Of a stretch of DNA of 64,000 bases, positions 1-12,300 are shown in pieces. Within the stretch, counting starts at the first letter, position 1. The number at the start of each line of letters is the position of its first letter. The notes beneath the pieces were generated by a model that was not told the origin of the DNA, did not search any database, and saw only the letters and a list, made by a program, of their open reading frames with translations. A program made the position numbers and the translations under genes. Source of the stretch: Verrucomicrobiales bacterium (lineage in GTDB: Bacteria > Verrucomicrobiota > Verrucomicrobiia > Limisphaerales > UBA9464); assembly GCA_027488845.1 (NCBI GenBank), contig JAIYBC010000041.1, positions 100,105 through 164,104 on the forward strand, in the 5' to 3' direction.

Positions 1-2
1 GG

Positions 3-695
3 GTCACGGTGGTGGACCCTGAGAAGAAGTCCCAGTTGGATGCGCTCGCCCCGAACCTCCTGGTCGCGAGTGCACCCTTTGTGTATCTGCCGGAGTTTTC
101 GGGCATTGCCTTCCTTCACGTTTGGAATGGCATTCAGGAGGACCTCTTTCCGAAACGGTTCTGCTCACTGATCGAAGCCGCCTACCAGAACTTCTTTGTC
201 GATTGTTCGGTTGAACCGGTAGCCGATTACCGGGCGTTCGTGGAGAAGTTGGACAACCTCGACCGAATTACTGAGCTGAGCGCCAAGGTTCATCCACCGA
301 ATCCCCTTTTTGGCCATCTCTGGGGTCCGTTGAAGGACTACATTGTTCAACGAAACGCCGAAGAGGTAGCGGTAAGGGAGAAGAAGACTGATGGCGAAGG
401 ACTCAAGACCGAATTACGGGAACTGATGCGCGAACTTCTGGCCGGGCCGCCTTCCGCTCCACCCTCAACCGCTCCGCAAAAAGTGGACATTACCGATGCG
501 GCAATGCTGATGGCCGCCGACGGGTATGGGCACGGCAAGGTGACCGGAGAGCAAAAGGGCGAGGTGGTGATCATCCGCACTTCGGACACCCACAAAAGCT
601 TCCTGCATTCCAAGGAGCCCGATCCGGTCGAACTGGCTTCAGCGGCGGCGAAGTTGTTCAAGGGAATCTCCGACGAACGCCACATGGAGCATTGA
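3..695 (+). CDS. C-terminal part of an uncharacterised protein, possibly DUF4747-like (5' end outside window)
   Basis: The frame is open to the left edge, so the N-terminus is probably missing; a GTG at 9 is the first possible start inside the window. The soluble protein has a segment VEPVADYRAFVEKLDNLDRI followed by a PPNP motif and a charged helical stretch with a Pro/Ala linker near residues 145-158. This recalls DUF4747 proteins (VEPS..L..I..L..L, then PNP), an accessory family of unknown function; this is a recalled resemblance, not a search result. Its stop overlaps the start of the membrane protein downstream (TGATG), so the two are translationally coupled. Base composition is less GC-rich than the main chromosome. 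No enzyme motif is visible. Confidence 0.6.
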   Translation, partial: VTVVDPEKKSQLDALAPNLLVASAPFVYLPEFSGIAFLHVWNGIQEDLFPKRFCSLIEAAYQNFFVDCSVEPVADYRAFVEKLDNLDRITELSAKVHPPNPLFGHLWGPLKDYIVQRNAEEVAVREKKTDGEGLKTELRELMRELLAGPPSAPPSTAPQKVDITDAAMLMAADGYGHGKVTGEQKGEVVIIRTSDTHKSFLHSKEPDPVELASAAAKLFKGISDERHMEH

Positions 696-1180
696 TGAGA
701 GGCATTCCAGCCATTCTGCGGTCGATCTTCATCTCCCCGGAGTTTCTGGTGGTTATCGCAGGGGTGGCATTGGCCTGTGTGTTTCCAATGGAGTGTATTT
801 GGATCAGCCAGCGCATCAGTCAGCAGCCTGAATTGCTGAAGTATGCGTGGCTACTTCCTGCCGGATTGGTGGCCTACGACCTCAAGGTGGCAAAAAGCAT
901 CCTGCTCCCCGATGCTGACAAGAAGATGCTTTTGCAAGGCTGGCAGCGCTACTGGGAACTGAAGTCCACCACCACCGTCGGAGTGCTATACGGATTCGGA
1001 TTTGCCGTAGCAGGACTGGTGACGATGGCCTTCGATTGGAAGGTTCCAGCTTCGCATCAGGCGGCCACATTGCTTGTGGCGGTCATCGGGGCGGTGGTAG
1101 TCACTGCTTCGCTGTTCTACGCACAGATCCGGATCGAAGAGCTGTTTCGAGAGCACAATCAGAGCAATACACCACGATGA
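695..1180 (+). CDS. Small membrane protein with four predicted helices, coupled to the preceding gene
   Basis: 161 residues with four hydrophobic segments, at about residues 13-34, 50-68, 98-118 and 126-146, and short polar loops; no signal peptidase site or enzyme motif. The ATG at 695 overlaps the upstream stop by one base and has a GGAG at 686-689, which supports this start over the TTG at 692. It sits between a possibly DUF4747-like protein and a Swt1-HEPN/DUF499 ATPase, all on the same strand, so an effector role (membrane perturbation in a defence cassette) is conceivable, but this is inferred from position only. Confidence 0.7.
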   Translation: MRGIPAILRSIFISPEFLVVIAGVALACVFPMECIWISQRISQQPELLKYAWLLPAGLVAYDLKVAKSILLPDADKKMLLQGWQRYWELKSTTTVGVLYGFGFAVAGLVTMAFDWKVPASHQAATLLVAVIGAVVVTASLFYAQIRIEELFREHNQSNTPR

Positions 1181-1248
1181 ACCACAGTGTTTTCAATTCC
1201 CTACAAACAGCTCAGCTTGTGGCAGCTCAACTTTACCAGCACTGAATC

Positions 1249-4605
<3,357 letters not shown>

Positions 4606-4609
4606 TGAA

Positions 4610-4637
4610 GAAAGCCCTCCATGGCTGGAGGGCTTTC
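4610..4637 (+). terminator. Rho-independent terminator after the DUF499 gene
   Basis: A perfect 12-bp stem (GAAAGCCCTCCA at 4610-4621 and its complement at 4626-4637) with a TGGC loop, followed by GTTTC. It closes the defence-like cassette and can also work for convergent minus-strand transcription from the small gene at 4749-5075. Confidence 0.9.
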
Positions 4638-4748
4638 GTTTCAGGGGTGGAAATACCACAGCTCCTTGAGGGAGCTGAAGTTCCGAATGAACGAAGTAGG
4701 CTGGGGTAAAGCGGGTGATTGCGCGCCAGGTTGATGAATCCGGGCGGA

Positions 4749-5075
4749 TCAGGTCAGGGGGCGCTCCGTCTTCGGCAGTACCCCTCGGTTCAGGTCCGAC
4801 CGAGCCGGACCGGACGGCGGCGTCGGTTGCCGGGTGATCCAGGAATGGGCTTCGTCTGCTACCTTGGAGAGTTTCAACAGGTCGTCCCGGCCGAAGGACG
4901 TGGTCGAGTGCCAGTCGTTCCCTTCGCGGTAGCTCCGTACGAAGGTCACGTTGTGCCGGACACCCTCCGAGGTGTGGTTGGCCCAGATGACGGCTTTGAC
5001 GAGTCCGATGCGGATCTCGTGCACCGGACGGGCCGGCTTGGGACGTGGATTGGGGTTCAGGTTTGTTTTGGACAT
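4749..5075 (-). CDS. Conserved hypothetical protein of mobile-element accessory regions
   Basis: 108 residues. The core reads VHEIRIGLVKAVIW, a variable RHNVTF..YREG segment, then STTSFGRDDLLKLSKVADEA and HSWI. I remember near-identical arrangements as small hypothetical proteins next to RadC-type proteins in plasmids and islands of Planctomycetota and Verrucomicrobiota; no function is known to me. The start is well supported: an AGGAGG sits 8 bases upstream of the ATG (complement of 5084-5089). It lies downstream of the radC-like gene on the same strand with a 74-base gap, so the two are probably co-transcribed. The proline/basic N-terminus looks disordered. Confidence 0.8.
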   Translation of the reverse strand: MSKTNLNPNPRPKPARPVHEIRIGLVKAVIWANHTSEGVRHNVTFVRSYREGNDWHSTTSFGRDDLLKLSKVADEAHSWITRQPTPPSGPARSDLNRGVLPKTERPLT

Positions 5076-5149
5076 AGACAGTTCCTCCTATGTCCCCCAG
5101 TCGCTGGCCGAGCGGCGTCCGCTCCATTGGAACGAGTGTTCGGCCGGAA

Positions 5150-5782
5150 TCAGCTCAAGGGCGTGCAGAAGTGGCCCATTTCCTTGAGCGAACAGTAGTC
5201 CCGGGGACGTTCGGTGGTCTTGCAGCCGAGGATGACGTGGTCCAGCACTTCGATGCGCATGAGGGCCCCGATGCGGGCGAGGTCCCGCGTGACGCGGATG
5301 TCGGCTTCGCTCGGAGCGGGATCACCACTCGGGTGGTTGTGGGCGAGGATGACGGCTGAGGCCTTTCGCAGGATCGGCGGACCAAACACCTCCCGAGCGT
5401 GGACCAGTACCTGGTCGAGGATGCCTTTGGAGATGTGGTCCACCCCGATGACCCGGCGACGGGTGTTCACCGAGACGACGACGAAATGCTCGACCACATG
5501 GACGCCCATTTCCTCGCGCAGCAGGTTCGCGACGTTCTCCGGACAGTCGACGACCGGCGATTCCGAGTAGGTCTCGCGTGAGAGCCGTTGGGCCAGCAGG
5601 AAGGCCGAGCGAACCGCCGAGGCCTTGGCGGGGCCCAGTCCCTTGAGCTGACGCAGCTCCTCCAAGGGCGCCTGGGCGATGGCTCTAAGGCCACCGTACC
5701 GCTGTAACAACGCCGCCGCGGGCTTCGGCCCGGTCAGCGACGACAACAACTCCGCATTCGAAACCTGCTCCAACGGCTGCAT
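5150..5782 (-). CDS. radC: RadC-family JAB/MPN+ domain protein
   Basis: 210 residues. The N-terminal part contains a helix-hairpin-helix (LRQLKGLGPAKASAV), the C-terminal half the JAB domain with VHAREVFG and the metal-binding JAMM motif HNHPSGDPAPSEAD, so it is a full-length RadC/YsxA-like protein with intact metal ligands. RadC family members are not established DNA-repair enzymes; copies like this one commonly travel with islands, plasmids and anti-restriction modules. I chose the ATG at 5782 because GGGAGGTG lies 4 bases upstream; an ATG nine codons earlier (5809) lacks such a site. It precedes the small conserved accessory gene in the same orientation, and with it marks the segment as mobile-element cargo. 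Confidence 0.9.
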   Translation of the reverse strand: MQPLEQVSNAELLSSLTGPKPAAALLQRYGGLRAIAQAPLEELRQLKGLGPAKASAVRSAFLLAQRLSRETYSESPVVDCPENVANLLREEMGVHVVEHFVVVSVNTRRRVIGVDHISKGILDQVLVHAREVFGPPILRKASAVILAHNHPSGDPAPSEADIRVTRDLARIGALMRIEVLDHVILGCKTTERPRDYCSLKEMGHFCTPLS

Positions 5783-6040
5783 GACACACCTCCCAAATGG
5801 AATGCCCACGGGACATCCGCAGGGCTTTGGTGGGCGTTATGCGAAGTCACGACGGTTGTGTGCGGTCTGAGCTAGAGGCCCGGCCAGAATGGGGCTTTGG
5901 AAGCCGTCGAAACGGACGACCTGACCCAACCGCTTCATTCCCGGGTCAAACCGGCTACGATGGCCGATTCGGTACTCCGATTCCTGCGTAGATTCCTTCC
6001 CAGCGGAATCGGCGAGGGAAGTCGATCACGCGGCGATGCC

Positions 6041-6367
6041 ATGGGAAGCGAGAAGCAGCTGGGAAGCGTGAAGCTGGAGGAGGTCCTGCGGAAGCGGGAG
6101 CTCGGCCAAGCGCTCAACGCGAAGGAGTTCGCGATCCTTGCCGGAGTTTCCTACTCCATCGCGAGGCAGTGGTTCCGTCTTCCGGGATTCCCCGCCTTCC
6201 GCGGCTTCGTCTTTTGGAGCGACTTCACCGAATGGCGCAAAGAGCAGTTTCGCACCGATGGCAAACCCGTCCCTTCCTGTGCCACGGTTCCGACCCACTC
6301 GATGGGAAGTGCGCCCTCGGTCGGACTGCCGGAGAGGGCGGCCCGGATTCTTCGCGAGGCGGGATAG
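6041..6367 (+). CDS. Small helix-turn-helix (excisionase/MerR-like) protein
   Basis: 108 residues from the ATG at 6041. The central segment LNAKEFAILAGVSYSIARQW is a helix-turn-helix, followed by FPAFRGFVFWSDFTEWR, the short wing-like part usual in excisionase-like winged helices in which a single-letter code of the substrate site is read. The frame extends upstream to 5897 (and ATG at 5960), but the upstream residues are low in information and no ribosome site favours them. It is divergent from the RadC-like gene and may control excision or expression of the surrounding accessory segment; this is inferred. Confidence 0.6.
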   Translation: MGSEKQLGSVKLEEVLRKRELGQALNAKEFAILAGVSYSIARQWFRLPGFPAFRGFVFWSDFTEWRKEQFRTDGKPVPSCATVPTHSMGSAPSVGLPERAARILREAG

Positions 6368-6430
6368 CGGTTGGACTGATGGGGACTCTGGAAGAGTCCC
6401 CTGAGACCTCCCGGAATCGTCCCAAGATTC

Positions 6431-7312
6431 CTAGCAGCACTGGAGGGCCATCCAGACCTTGCTGAAGTCGCCACTCCGCGCGTCCGACTCACGTACCCAG
6501 AAATAGAGGGTTCCGGCGTCTCCCCACATCCATCCGGTGTCGTTGTCGGTGTCGAGTTGGAGAAGCAGTCGCCATTCGGCGGCGTCCGCCTTCAACTCCT
6601 CGGGCTTGGGTCGATGTAGGGCGTCCGTTGGACTCGCCAGTTGGCTTCGACGTAGGAAGAGCTCGCAGTCCTCTTCCATGTCGTCGGACTGGACCGGACT
6701 CGGGAAGCCCAGCATCTGGTGTGTCGGTCCGCCCTCGAATGGTTCATGCCGAAGGGTGTGGTAGGTTTCGCCATCCTTGTTCCAGTCGAACTCCGCCTCG
6801 GGCAGACGTGAACTGTCCGGAAGCAGATGGATGCGAACCGGAGTCACGGATTTCGCGTCGAAGACGCCCTCGTCCGGAAGGTCTTCAGGAGCTTCTCGGC
6901 GGCGCACAGCGAGATTTTCCAGTGCGAACAGGACCCGCCACGCACCGATGTCGTCCGGCTCGCCACCCCAAACACCCTGTTCGGAGTCGAAGAAGAAGTA
7001 GAGGCGACCCTTCTCCGGGAGGAACGACGGCAGCGCAGCGTGCACCGTGGCGAGGTCGATCTGCGCGAGGAATCCCAGCGGTTTGTCCTTCCAGACGGGC
7101 CACTCCAGAGCATCCGGCATATCGGGCAGCCCGCCGAATCGGCTGAAGCCATCCTTGTTTCCCGATTGGAGATGGATGGCGGGGCGGGCATGGGATCCAA
7201 GTCGTTGCAGGAGCTCTTCGGCCTGGGGAGTGCGTGGCGCCTTTGGCGAGCTGGCCGCTCCCGGCTGACCCGCGGAGGAGTCGGTGGAGAAGAGACGACG
7301 AAACCAGTTCAT
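6431..7312 (-). CDS. DUF1963 (YwqG-like) protein
   Basis: 293 residues. It shows the DUF1963/YwqG layout: PAIHLQSG, SRFGGLPDMPD..EWPVW near the start, PLGFLAQIDLATV and GRLYFFFDSEQGVWG in the middle, a second repeat, and a C-terminal LLLQLDTDNDTGWMWGDAG followed by YFWVRESDAR. The family is a soluble cytoplasmic protein of unknown function, sometimes found near toxin or immunity genes. It is the last gene before the tRNA-Gly and ends in CC residues. It is the gene nearest the presumed integration boundary, where an integrase would be expected but is not present. Confidence 0.85.
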   Translation of the reverse strand: MNWFRRLFSTDSSAGQPGAASSPKAPRTPQAEELLQRLGSHARPAIHLQSGNKDGFSRFGGLPDMPDALEWPVWKDKPLGFLAQIDLATVHAALPSFLPEKGRLYFFFDSEQGVWGGEPDDIGAWRVLFALENLAVRRREAPEDLPDEGVFDAKSVTPVRIHLLPDSSRLPEAEFDWNKDGETYHTLRHEPFEGGPTHQMLGFPSPVQSDDMEEDCELFLRRSQLASPTDALHRPKPEELKADAAEWRLLLQLDTDNDTGWMWGDAGTLYFWVRESDARSGDFSKVWMALQCC

Positions 7313-7448
7313 TTTCGGTTCGGGAACTTCGATCGGGAGACGGCTCCGTGGGTAGGGAAACCGGAGGAAAGGAATCGAACTCCGGCGAAAACGCCGTCCG
7401 AAGAAACTTTTTTTGGAGGAAACCGAACCGGCTGGAGGAGCCCTCGGT

Positions 7449-7493
7449 TACTTGCACTCTACTTGCACTTTTTCGTAAGTGCTTGATAATCAG
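7449..7493. other. Possible integrase-binding repeats beside the tRNA 3' end
   Basis: Two direct copies of TACTTGCACT (7449-7458 and 7460-7469, period 11) are followed by an inverted GCACTT/AAGTGC pair (7465-7470 and 7477-7482), immediately outside the tRNA 3' terminus. This short AT-richer stretch differs from its neighbours. Repeats this close to a tRNA end can be arm-type sites of a tyrosine recombinase, or the inverted pair may be a weak tRNA transcription terminator. No integrase gene is visible next to it. Confidence 0.35.
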
Positions 7494-7567
7494 TGGAGCG
7501 GGTGAAGGGAATCGAACCCTCGTCTCAGGCTTGGGAAGCCCACATTCTACCATTGAACCACACCCGC
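7494..7567 (-). tRNA. tRNA-Gly(CCC)
   Basis: 74 nucleotides including an encoded CCA. The acceptor stem is GCGGGTG/CACCCGC, the anticodon stem TGGGC/GCCTG encloses loop TTCCCAA with anticodon CCC, and the T-arm has the usual TTCGATT loop. The D-stem is GTTC/GAAT with a GG in the loop. The discriminator base is U as in bacterial tRNA-Gly. Its 3' end faces the accessory segment to the left, the standard geometry of tRNA-targeted integration. Confidence 0.95.
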
Positions 7568-7649
7568 TTGCTGTCGGCGTCGCCGATGACCCTTTTCTAA
7601 GCCACTCCCGCCCCAGGTTCAAGGGCGGGTTCGGGGTGGGGAGCTCGGA

Positions 7650-7753
7650 GTTTTCAGTTCTCAGTGCGGAGGCGGTTGAGCAGAGAGCGGGGAGCAGGGA
7701 GCGAAAGGCTGGGCGATGGGGCCGCAGACAACGGACAACGGGCGACGGGCACC
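7650..7753. repeat. Composite heptad-repeat element, copy 1
   Basis: Three short-period modules in a row: TTTTCAG/TTCTCAG, then GAGC-led heptads (7678-7703), then ACAACGG repeats running into GGCGACGGG (7728-7750). The same modules in the same order and orientation occur at 21,771-21,923, with a 19-bp exact match at 7728-7746. It lies between the tRNA and the transporter gene and codes for nothing I can recognise. Confidence 0.7.
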
Positions 7754-7777
7754 TTCCTCCTTGTCCACGGCGCTCGG

Positions 7778-9088
7778 TCAGTTGGCCGGCTCGCGGATGG
7801 GAATCAGCAGCACCTTGTCCACCCGGTGGCCGTCCATGTCGATGACCTCCACGTCGTAGCCATGCAGGCGGAAGGTGTCGCCTTCCTGGGGAACATGGCC
7901 GAGGTGCCTCATCACGAAGCCGGCGAAGGTCTCGTAGTCCCGCTCCGCCCGCGGATGCAGCGGGAATCCCGTCACCGTCCGCTCGAATTCATCGGCCCCC
8001 AACATGCCGTCCACCAGCCACGAGCCGTCCTCACGCCGCAACGCCCGCGGCCGGGCCCGCATCGCGACGGTGGGCAGTTCCCCGATGATCGCCTCCATGA
8101 TGTCGTGCAACGACACCAGCCCGGTGATTCCGCCGAACTCGTCGGCGACCAGGGCGACGTGTCGGCCGCTCTGCTTGAACTTCTCGAGCAGCGTCGTCGC
8201 CGACAGTCCCGCCGGAACCACGAGCGGTGACGTCATCAGGTTCCGCACATGCACCTTGGCGCCGGCCGCGAGGTTCGCATAGATCGCCTTCACGCTGACC
8301 ACGCCGACCACGTGGTCCCGGTTTCCTTCGTACACCGGGAAGGTGGTGTGGCTGCTCACGACGATCCGATGCCAGATCATCTCGTGGGGGTCGTCGACGT
8401 TCACCCAGATGATCTTCGCACGCGGCGTCATCAGGTCGCGGACGGGGATCCGGTCCAGGGCGAGCACGCGTTCGACCATGTTGGACTCGGACGGCAGGAA
8501 CACGCCGGCGCGCAGTCCCTCGCGCACCAGGAGGTTCACTTCGTCCTCGCTGACGGCGACTTCGGCCGCGGGCTTGATGCGCAGGAGCGCGAGCAGGGCG
8601 TCGGTGGAGGCTCCGAGGAGCGTGACCAATGGCGAGGCGACGCGGGAGAGCGTGCGCATGGGTCCCGCCAGGGCGCGGGCGATGCCCTCGGGGTTCCCGA
8701 GGCCGAGTCGTTTGGGAAGCAGTTCGCCGAGGACGAGGGTCAGGAAGGTGAGCAGTCCGACCACCACGACGAACGCGATCTTGTCGGCGTACGGTGCGAG
8801 GACCTCGATTCCGCGGAGGGGTGCGGCGAGCCGGGCGGTGAGGGTGGCGCCGCTGAATGCCGCCGCGACGACGCCGACGAGCGTGATGCCGATCTGGACG
8901 GTGGCGAGGAAGGTGTTGGGGGACTCGGCCAGTTCCAGCGCGGTGCGGGCGCGGACGTCACCTTCGTCGGCCAGCTTCCGCAGCCGGGCCTTGCGCGCGG
9001 AGACGACGGCGAGCTCGGCCATGGAGAAGAGGCCGTTGGCCAGCAGCAGGACCAGGATCGCGGCGAGTTCGAAGGCTACGGAATTCAT
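7778..9088 (-). CDS. CNNM/CorC family transporter (DUF21 - CBS pair - CorC_HlyC)
   Basis: 436 residues. The N-terminal DUF21 part has four hydrophobic helices (about residues 5-25, 55-85, 90-120, 125-150) and the conserved SMAELAVVSARK near residue 22-33. Two CBS motifs follow (RDLMTPRA at about 216 and the VRNLMTSPLVVP segment near 280), then a C-terminal CorC_HlyC domain (SWLVDGMLGADEFE, ETFAGFVMRHLGHVP). Family members are inner-membrane proteins linked to Mg2+/Co2+ export or homeostasis; the old name hemolysin is misleading. It is a single gene with no obvious partner, followed by repeat elements on its 3' side. Confidence 0.92.
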   Translation of the reverse strand: MNSVAFELAAILVLLLANGLFSMAELAVVSARKARLRKLADEGDVRARTALELAESPNTFLATVQIGITLVGVVAAAFSGATLTARLAAPLRGIEVLAPYADKIAFVVVVGLLTFLTLVLGELLPKRLGLGNPEGIARALAGPMRTLSRVASPLVTLLGASTDALLALLRIKPAAEVAVSEDEVNLLVREGLRAGVFLPSESNMVERVLALDRIPVRDLMTPRAKIIWVNVDDPHEMIWHRIVVSSHTTFPVYEGNRDHVVGVVSVKAIYANLAAGAKVHVRNLMTSPLVVPAGLSATTLLEKFKQSGRHVALVADEFGGITGLVSLHDIMEAIIGELPTVAMRARPRALRREDGSWLVDGMLGADEFERTVTGFPLHPRAERDYETFAGFVMRHLGHVPQEGDTFRLHGYDVEVIDMDGHRVDKVLLIPIREPAN

Positions 9089-9216
9089 GGGGCGGTTGGG
9101 CTCGGCCTCTGAGACACCTCGCGCAACCCATCTCTAACCCGGCGGCCCACGGAGGCAAATGGAGGAAGAGGAGGGAGTTCCAAGTGTTCGGAGGGGCGGC
9201 GACGTCCGGTTGAGCC

Positions 9217-9236
9217 GGGAGCGCGGAGCGGGGAGA
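9217..9236. repeat. Short GAGCG heptad array
   Basis: GGGAGCG CGGAGCG GGGAG, the same type of heptad module that forms the middle part of the composite elements at 7650 and 21,771, here alone between two minus-strand genes. Confidence 0.55.
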
Positions 9237-9326
9237 AGTGAGAGATGCTGGGAACGCAGGTTGGCAGCCGTGGCCACAGGCACCGACCACTGTCACCGGT
9301 CTTCAGGCCGGCGCTCCCTTCCCGGC

Positions 9327-12300
9327 CTACGGAGCCTCCCAGGCTTCCAGTGGTTGTCCCGGGGCGACGTGCAGGAACACCCGGTCGCCTTCCGCAAAGC
9401 GCATCCAGTTGCGGGGCGTCGGCACGCCCACCTGCAAACGCTCACGGCGGATTCCCTCTTCGATGGGCGCCTCGGCGTCCCAGAACCGCAGCGTGCGGTC
9501 CCCAGAGGTCGCCACCAACCGACCGTCCGTCGACACGGCCAGGGCGATCACCGCACCCGTCTGCGCCTGCCACGCCGTCCCACGCTGCTCCGAGCCGCTT
9601 TCCACGTCGAAGACCCTCACCTTTCCGTCCTCGTTGCCCACGAAGACCCGACGGCCGTCCGGATGGAACGCCACCGCCGTGTCGTAGTCCTCCGCGTCGC
9701 CGAGGCTCCGGAATCCGCCCTGGAGGTCGTCGGCCGAATACAGCCGTGCGCGCCGGCCGACGAGGCCGGTCACGACGAGATGCCGCCCGTCCGGTGACAG
9801 GTCCATCCCGTTGACCCCGGAGGCACCGTAGAGCATGCGCTGGTCGTCGGTGCCGGTGCCCACCCGCTTCTCCAGGTCGACCGTCATCAGGATGCCCGGG
9901 GTCACGATCGCAAGGCGTCGCTCGTCGGCGGAGAGGGCGGCCCGGACCACCTGCTGGTGCCCCGGATAGCCCCAGGGTCCCCGGAACCGCCAAAGCGGTT
10001 GCGGCGCACCCATGCCGACGCCGTCCGCCGGCCAACAGACGATGTCCTCCGAGACGGCGTCCCGGGTGAGCGCACGTCCGTCGCGGAGCACCGCCAGCGG
10101 ATGGTGTCCCCGCGGCGAGACCCAGGATCTGCCCGTCGCGCGGTCGACGAAACGGGTCCGGTCGTCGTTGTCCCGATGGAGCACCCGACGGCCGTCGGAG
10201 GACATCGTGGGGTGTTCCCACGGGTTCTTGGTCTCCACCCCGCCGACACGGGAACGCGGCGCGGCAGACGCCCTGGGCCAAAGGCCGACCGTGCCGTCCG
10301 CGGCCGCGGTCCACCAACCGGATCCGTCGGGGGACGGCTTGACGTCGCGCAGGCGTCCCCGATGTCCGAGCAGGAACTGGTACCGGCCCGATCCGGCGGA
10401 GCGGCTCAGGAGGCGTCCGGGCGGATGGACCGCGCCGCCGGCGCCGACGGGCTCGGAACCTTCCGCGACCGCGTCGTCGTCGTAGCTCGTCGGCGACGCG
10501 TTGGTGCCGGAGGCGGAGGGAGGGGGCAGGAACCGCAGCGTGCGCAGCACGGCGTCGTCGGTCGCGATCGCGACCTCGGGCTCCTCCGGATGCAGCTGCA
10601 GGGTGCGGAAGGCGAAGGGAAACCGCTGGATGAGCACGGTCTTCCCGCTGTCGATGTCCACGACCCCGATCTCGTTGAGCGCGCCGGTTTGCCGTCCGCC
10701 CGCCATGACCAGATGCCGGCCGTCCTGGGCGAACGCCATCCAGCCGGGGGAGATGTTGGTGACGTCGAGGAAAGGTCCGCTGGGACGGGCCTCGAAAAGG
10801 TCGGACAAGGCCACCACCTGCATCAGCTCCAAGCCCCCGGAAAGCCGGGTCCAGGCCAGGCGACGACCATCCCGCGAAAGCGCGAAGGGCCCGAAGCGGT
10901 CGCCCGGCAGCCGCCGCGCCGATCGGTCACGGACGTTGAAGGCCACGGTGGGATCCCCGCGGGAAGCCGCCCAGTTCATGTTGCCGCCGTAGAGAAGGCG
11001 ATCCGCGTCGAGCCAGACACCGCCCATGTGGCGGCCGAGTCCGGTGTGCAACACCCGGCCGGTCTCCGTCTCGACCACCTGGAGGACGTCGCCGTCGGCG
11101 CAGAAGAAATGGTGTCCGTCCGGCGCGAAGGCCAGCGTATGGAACCCGTGGTCGAGCACCTCCTGATCCGGCTGGAGGACCGGGTCCGGGACGGCCGGAC
11201 CGTCGCTGAAGCGTCCCGTCGCCGGGTCCAGCCATCGGAGGCGGCGGTCGCGGGCAAGCACGGCGAGGCGGCCGCGGGCGGGGACCCAATCCAGCACCTG
11301 GGGATCCTCCCCGGGATGGGGGAAGGAACGGAGGGCGTCCCCGCGGCAGAACGCCTGGAGCAGACGCCACTCGAAGCCGCGGCGCCTCGGGTCCAGTCCG
11401 TCGAGCAGGCGCGCCGCACGCCCGATGTCGCCCTGCTCCCGGGCGGATCGGGCCTGTTCGAGCACGGCGAAATAGGCGTTCTCGGCGGCGCGTCCTTCCG
11501 CCTCCAGCGCGGCGGCGGCGGATTCCCTCGCCCGCTGCCATTGCCACAACACGCCGCTGGTCCCGGCCACGAGGGCCAGGGCGAGCACGGCGGAGAGAAG
11601 GGCCGTGGCCGGATGACGCCGCGCCCAAAACGCCAGCCGCTCCGGGGAGGTGATCGAGCGGGCCACGACCGGTTCCCCGCGGAGGTAGCGGTCCAGGTCG
11701 TCGGCCAGTTCGCCCGCGGTCCCATAGCGGCGGGCTTCCGAATGCTCCAGGCACTTGGCGCAAATCAGGCCGAGGTCGCGGTCGACCTGGCGTCCCAGGC
11801 GCGAGGCGCTGGGTGTTGCGGACTCGGCCACCTGGCGGATGAGGTCCAGCGCCGAGTGCCCCGAGAAGGGAGGACGTCCGGCGAGCAGGTGGTGCAGCAC
11901 GGAGCCGAGGCTGTAGACGTCCGACCTCACCCCCGCCGCCGCGGAGCCGGACCGCGCCACTTCGGGAGCCATGTAGGCCGGAGTGCCGAGCACGGACTCG
12001 GGCAGGGTCAGGGATCCGCCGCCCTCGAGGCGTTTCGCGAGGCCGAAGTCGGTGACGTGCGGCATGCCCTGCGCATCGAGCAGGATGTTCGAGGGCTTCA
12101 GGTCCCGGTGCAGCACGCCGCGGTCGTGGGCGTGCTGGACGGCGCGGGCGATGGTGGACAGCAGCTGCGCGGCCCGCCGACACCGGTCGGGATTCGGCGT
12201 GCCGTCGTCGAGCGAGAACTCGTGGATGCGCTCCTCCAGGCTCCCGCCCTCCACCAGCTTCATGCTGAACCAGGGGCGGCCGTCCGACTCGCCGAACTCG

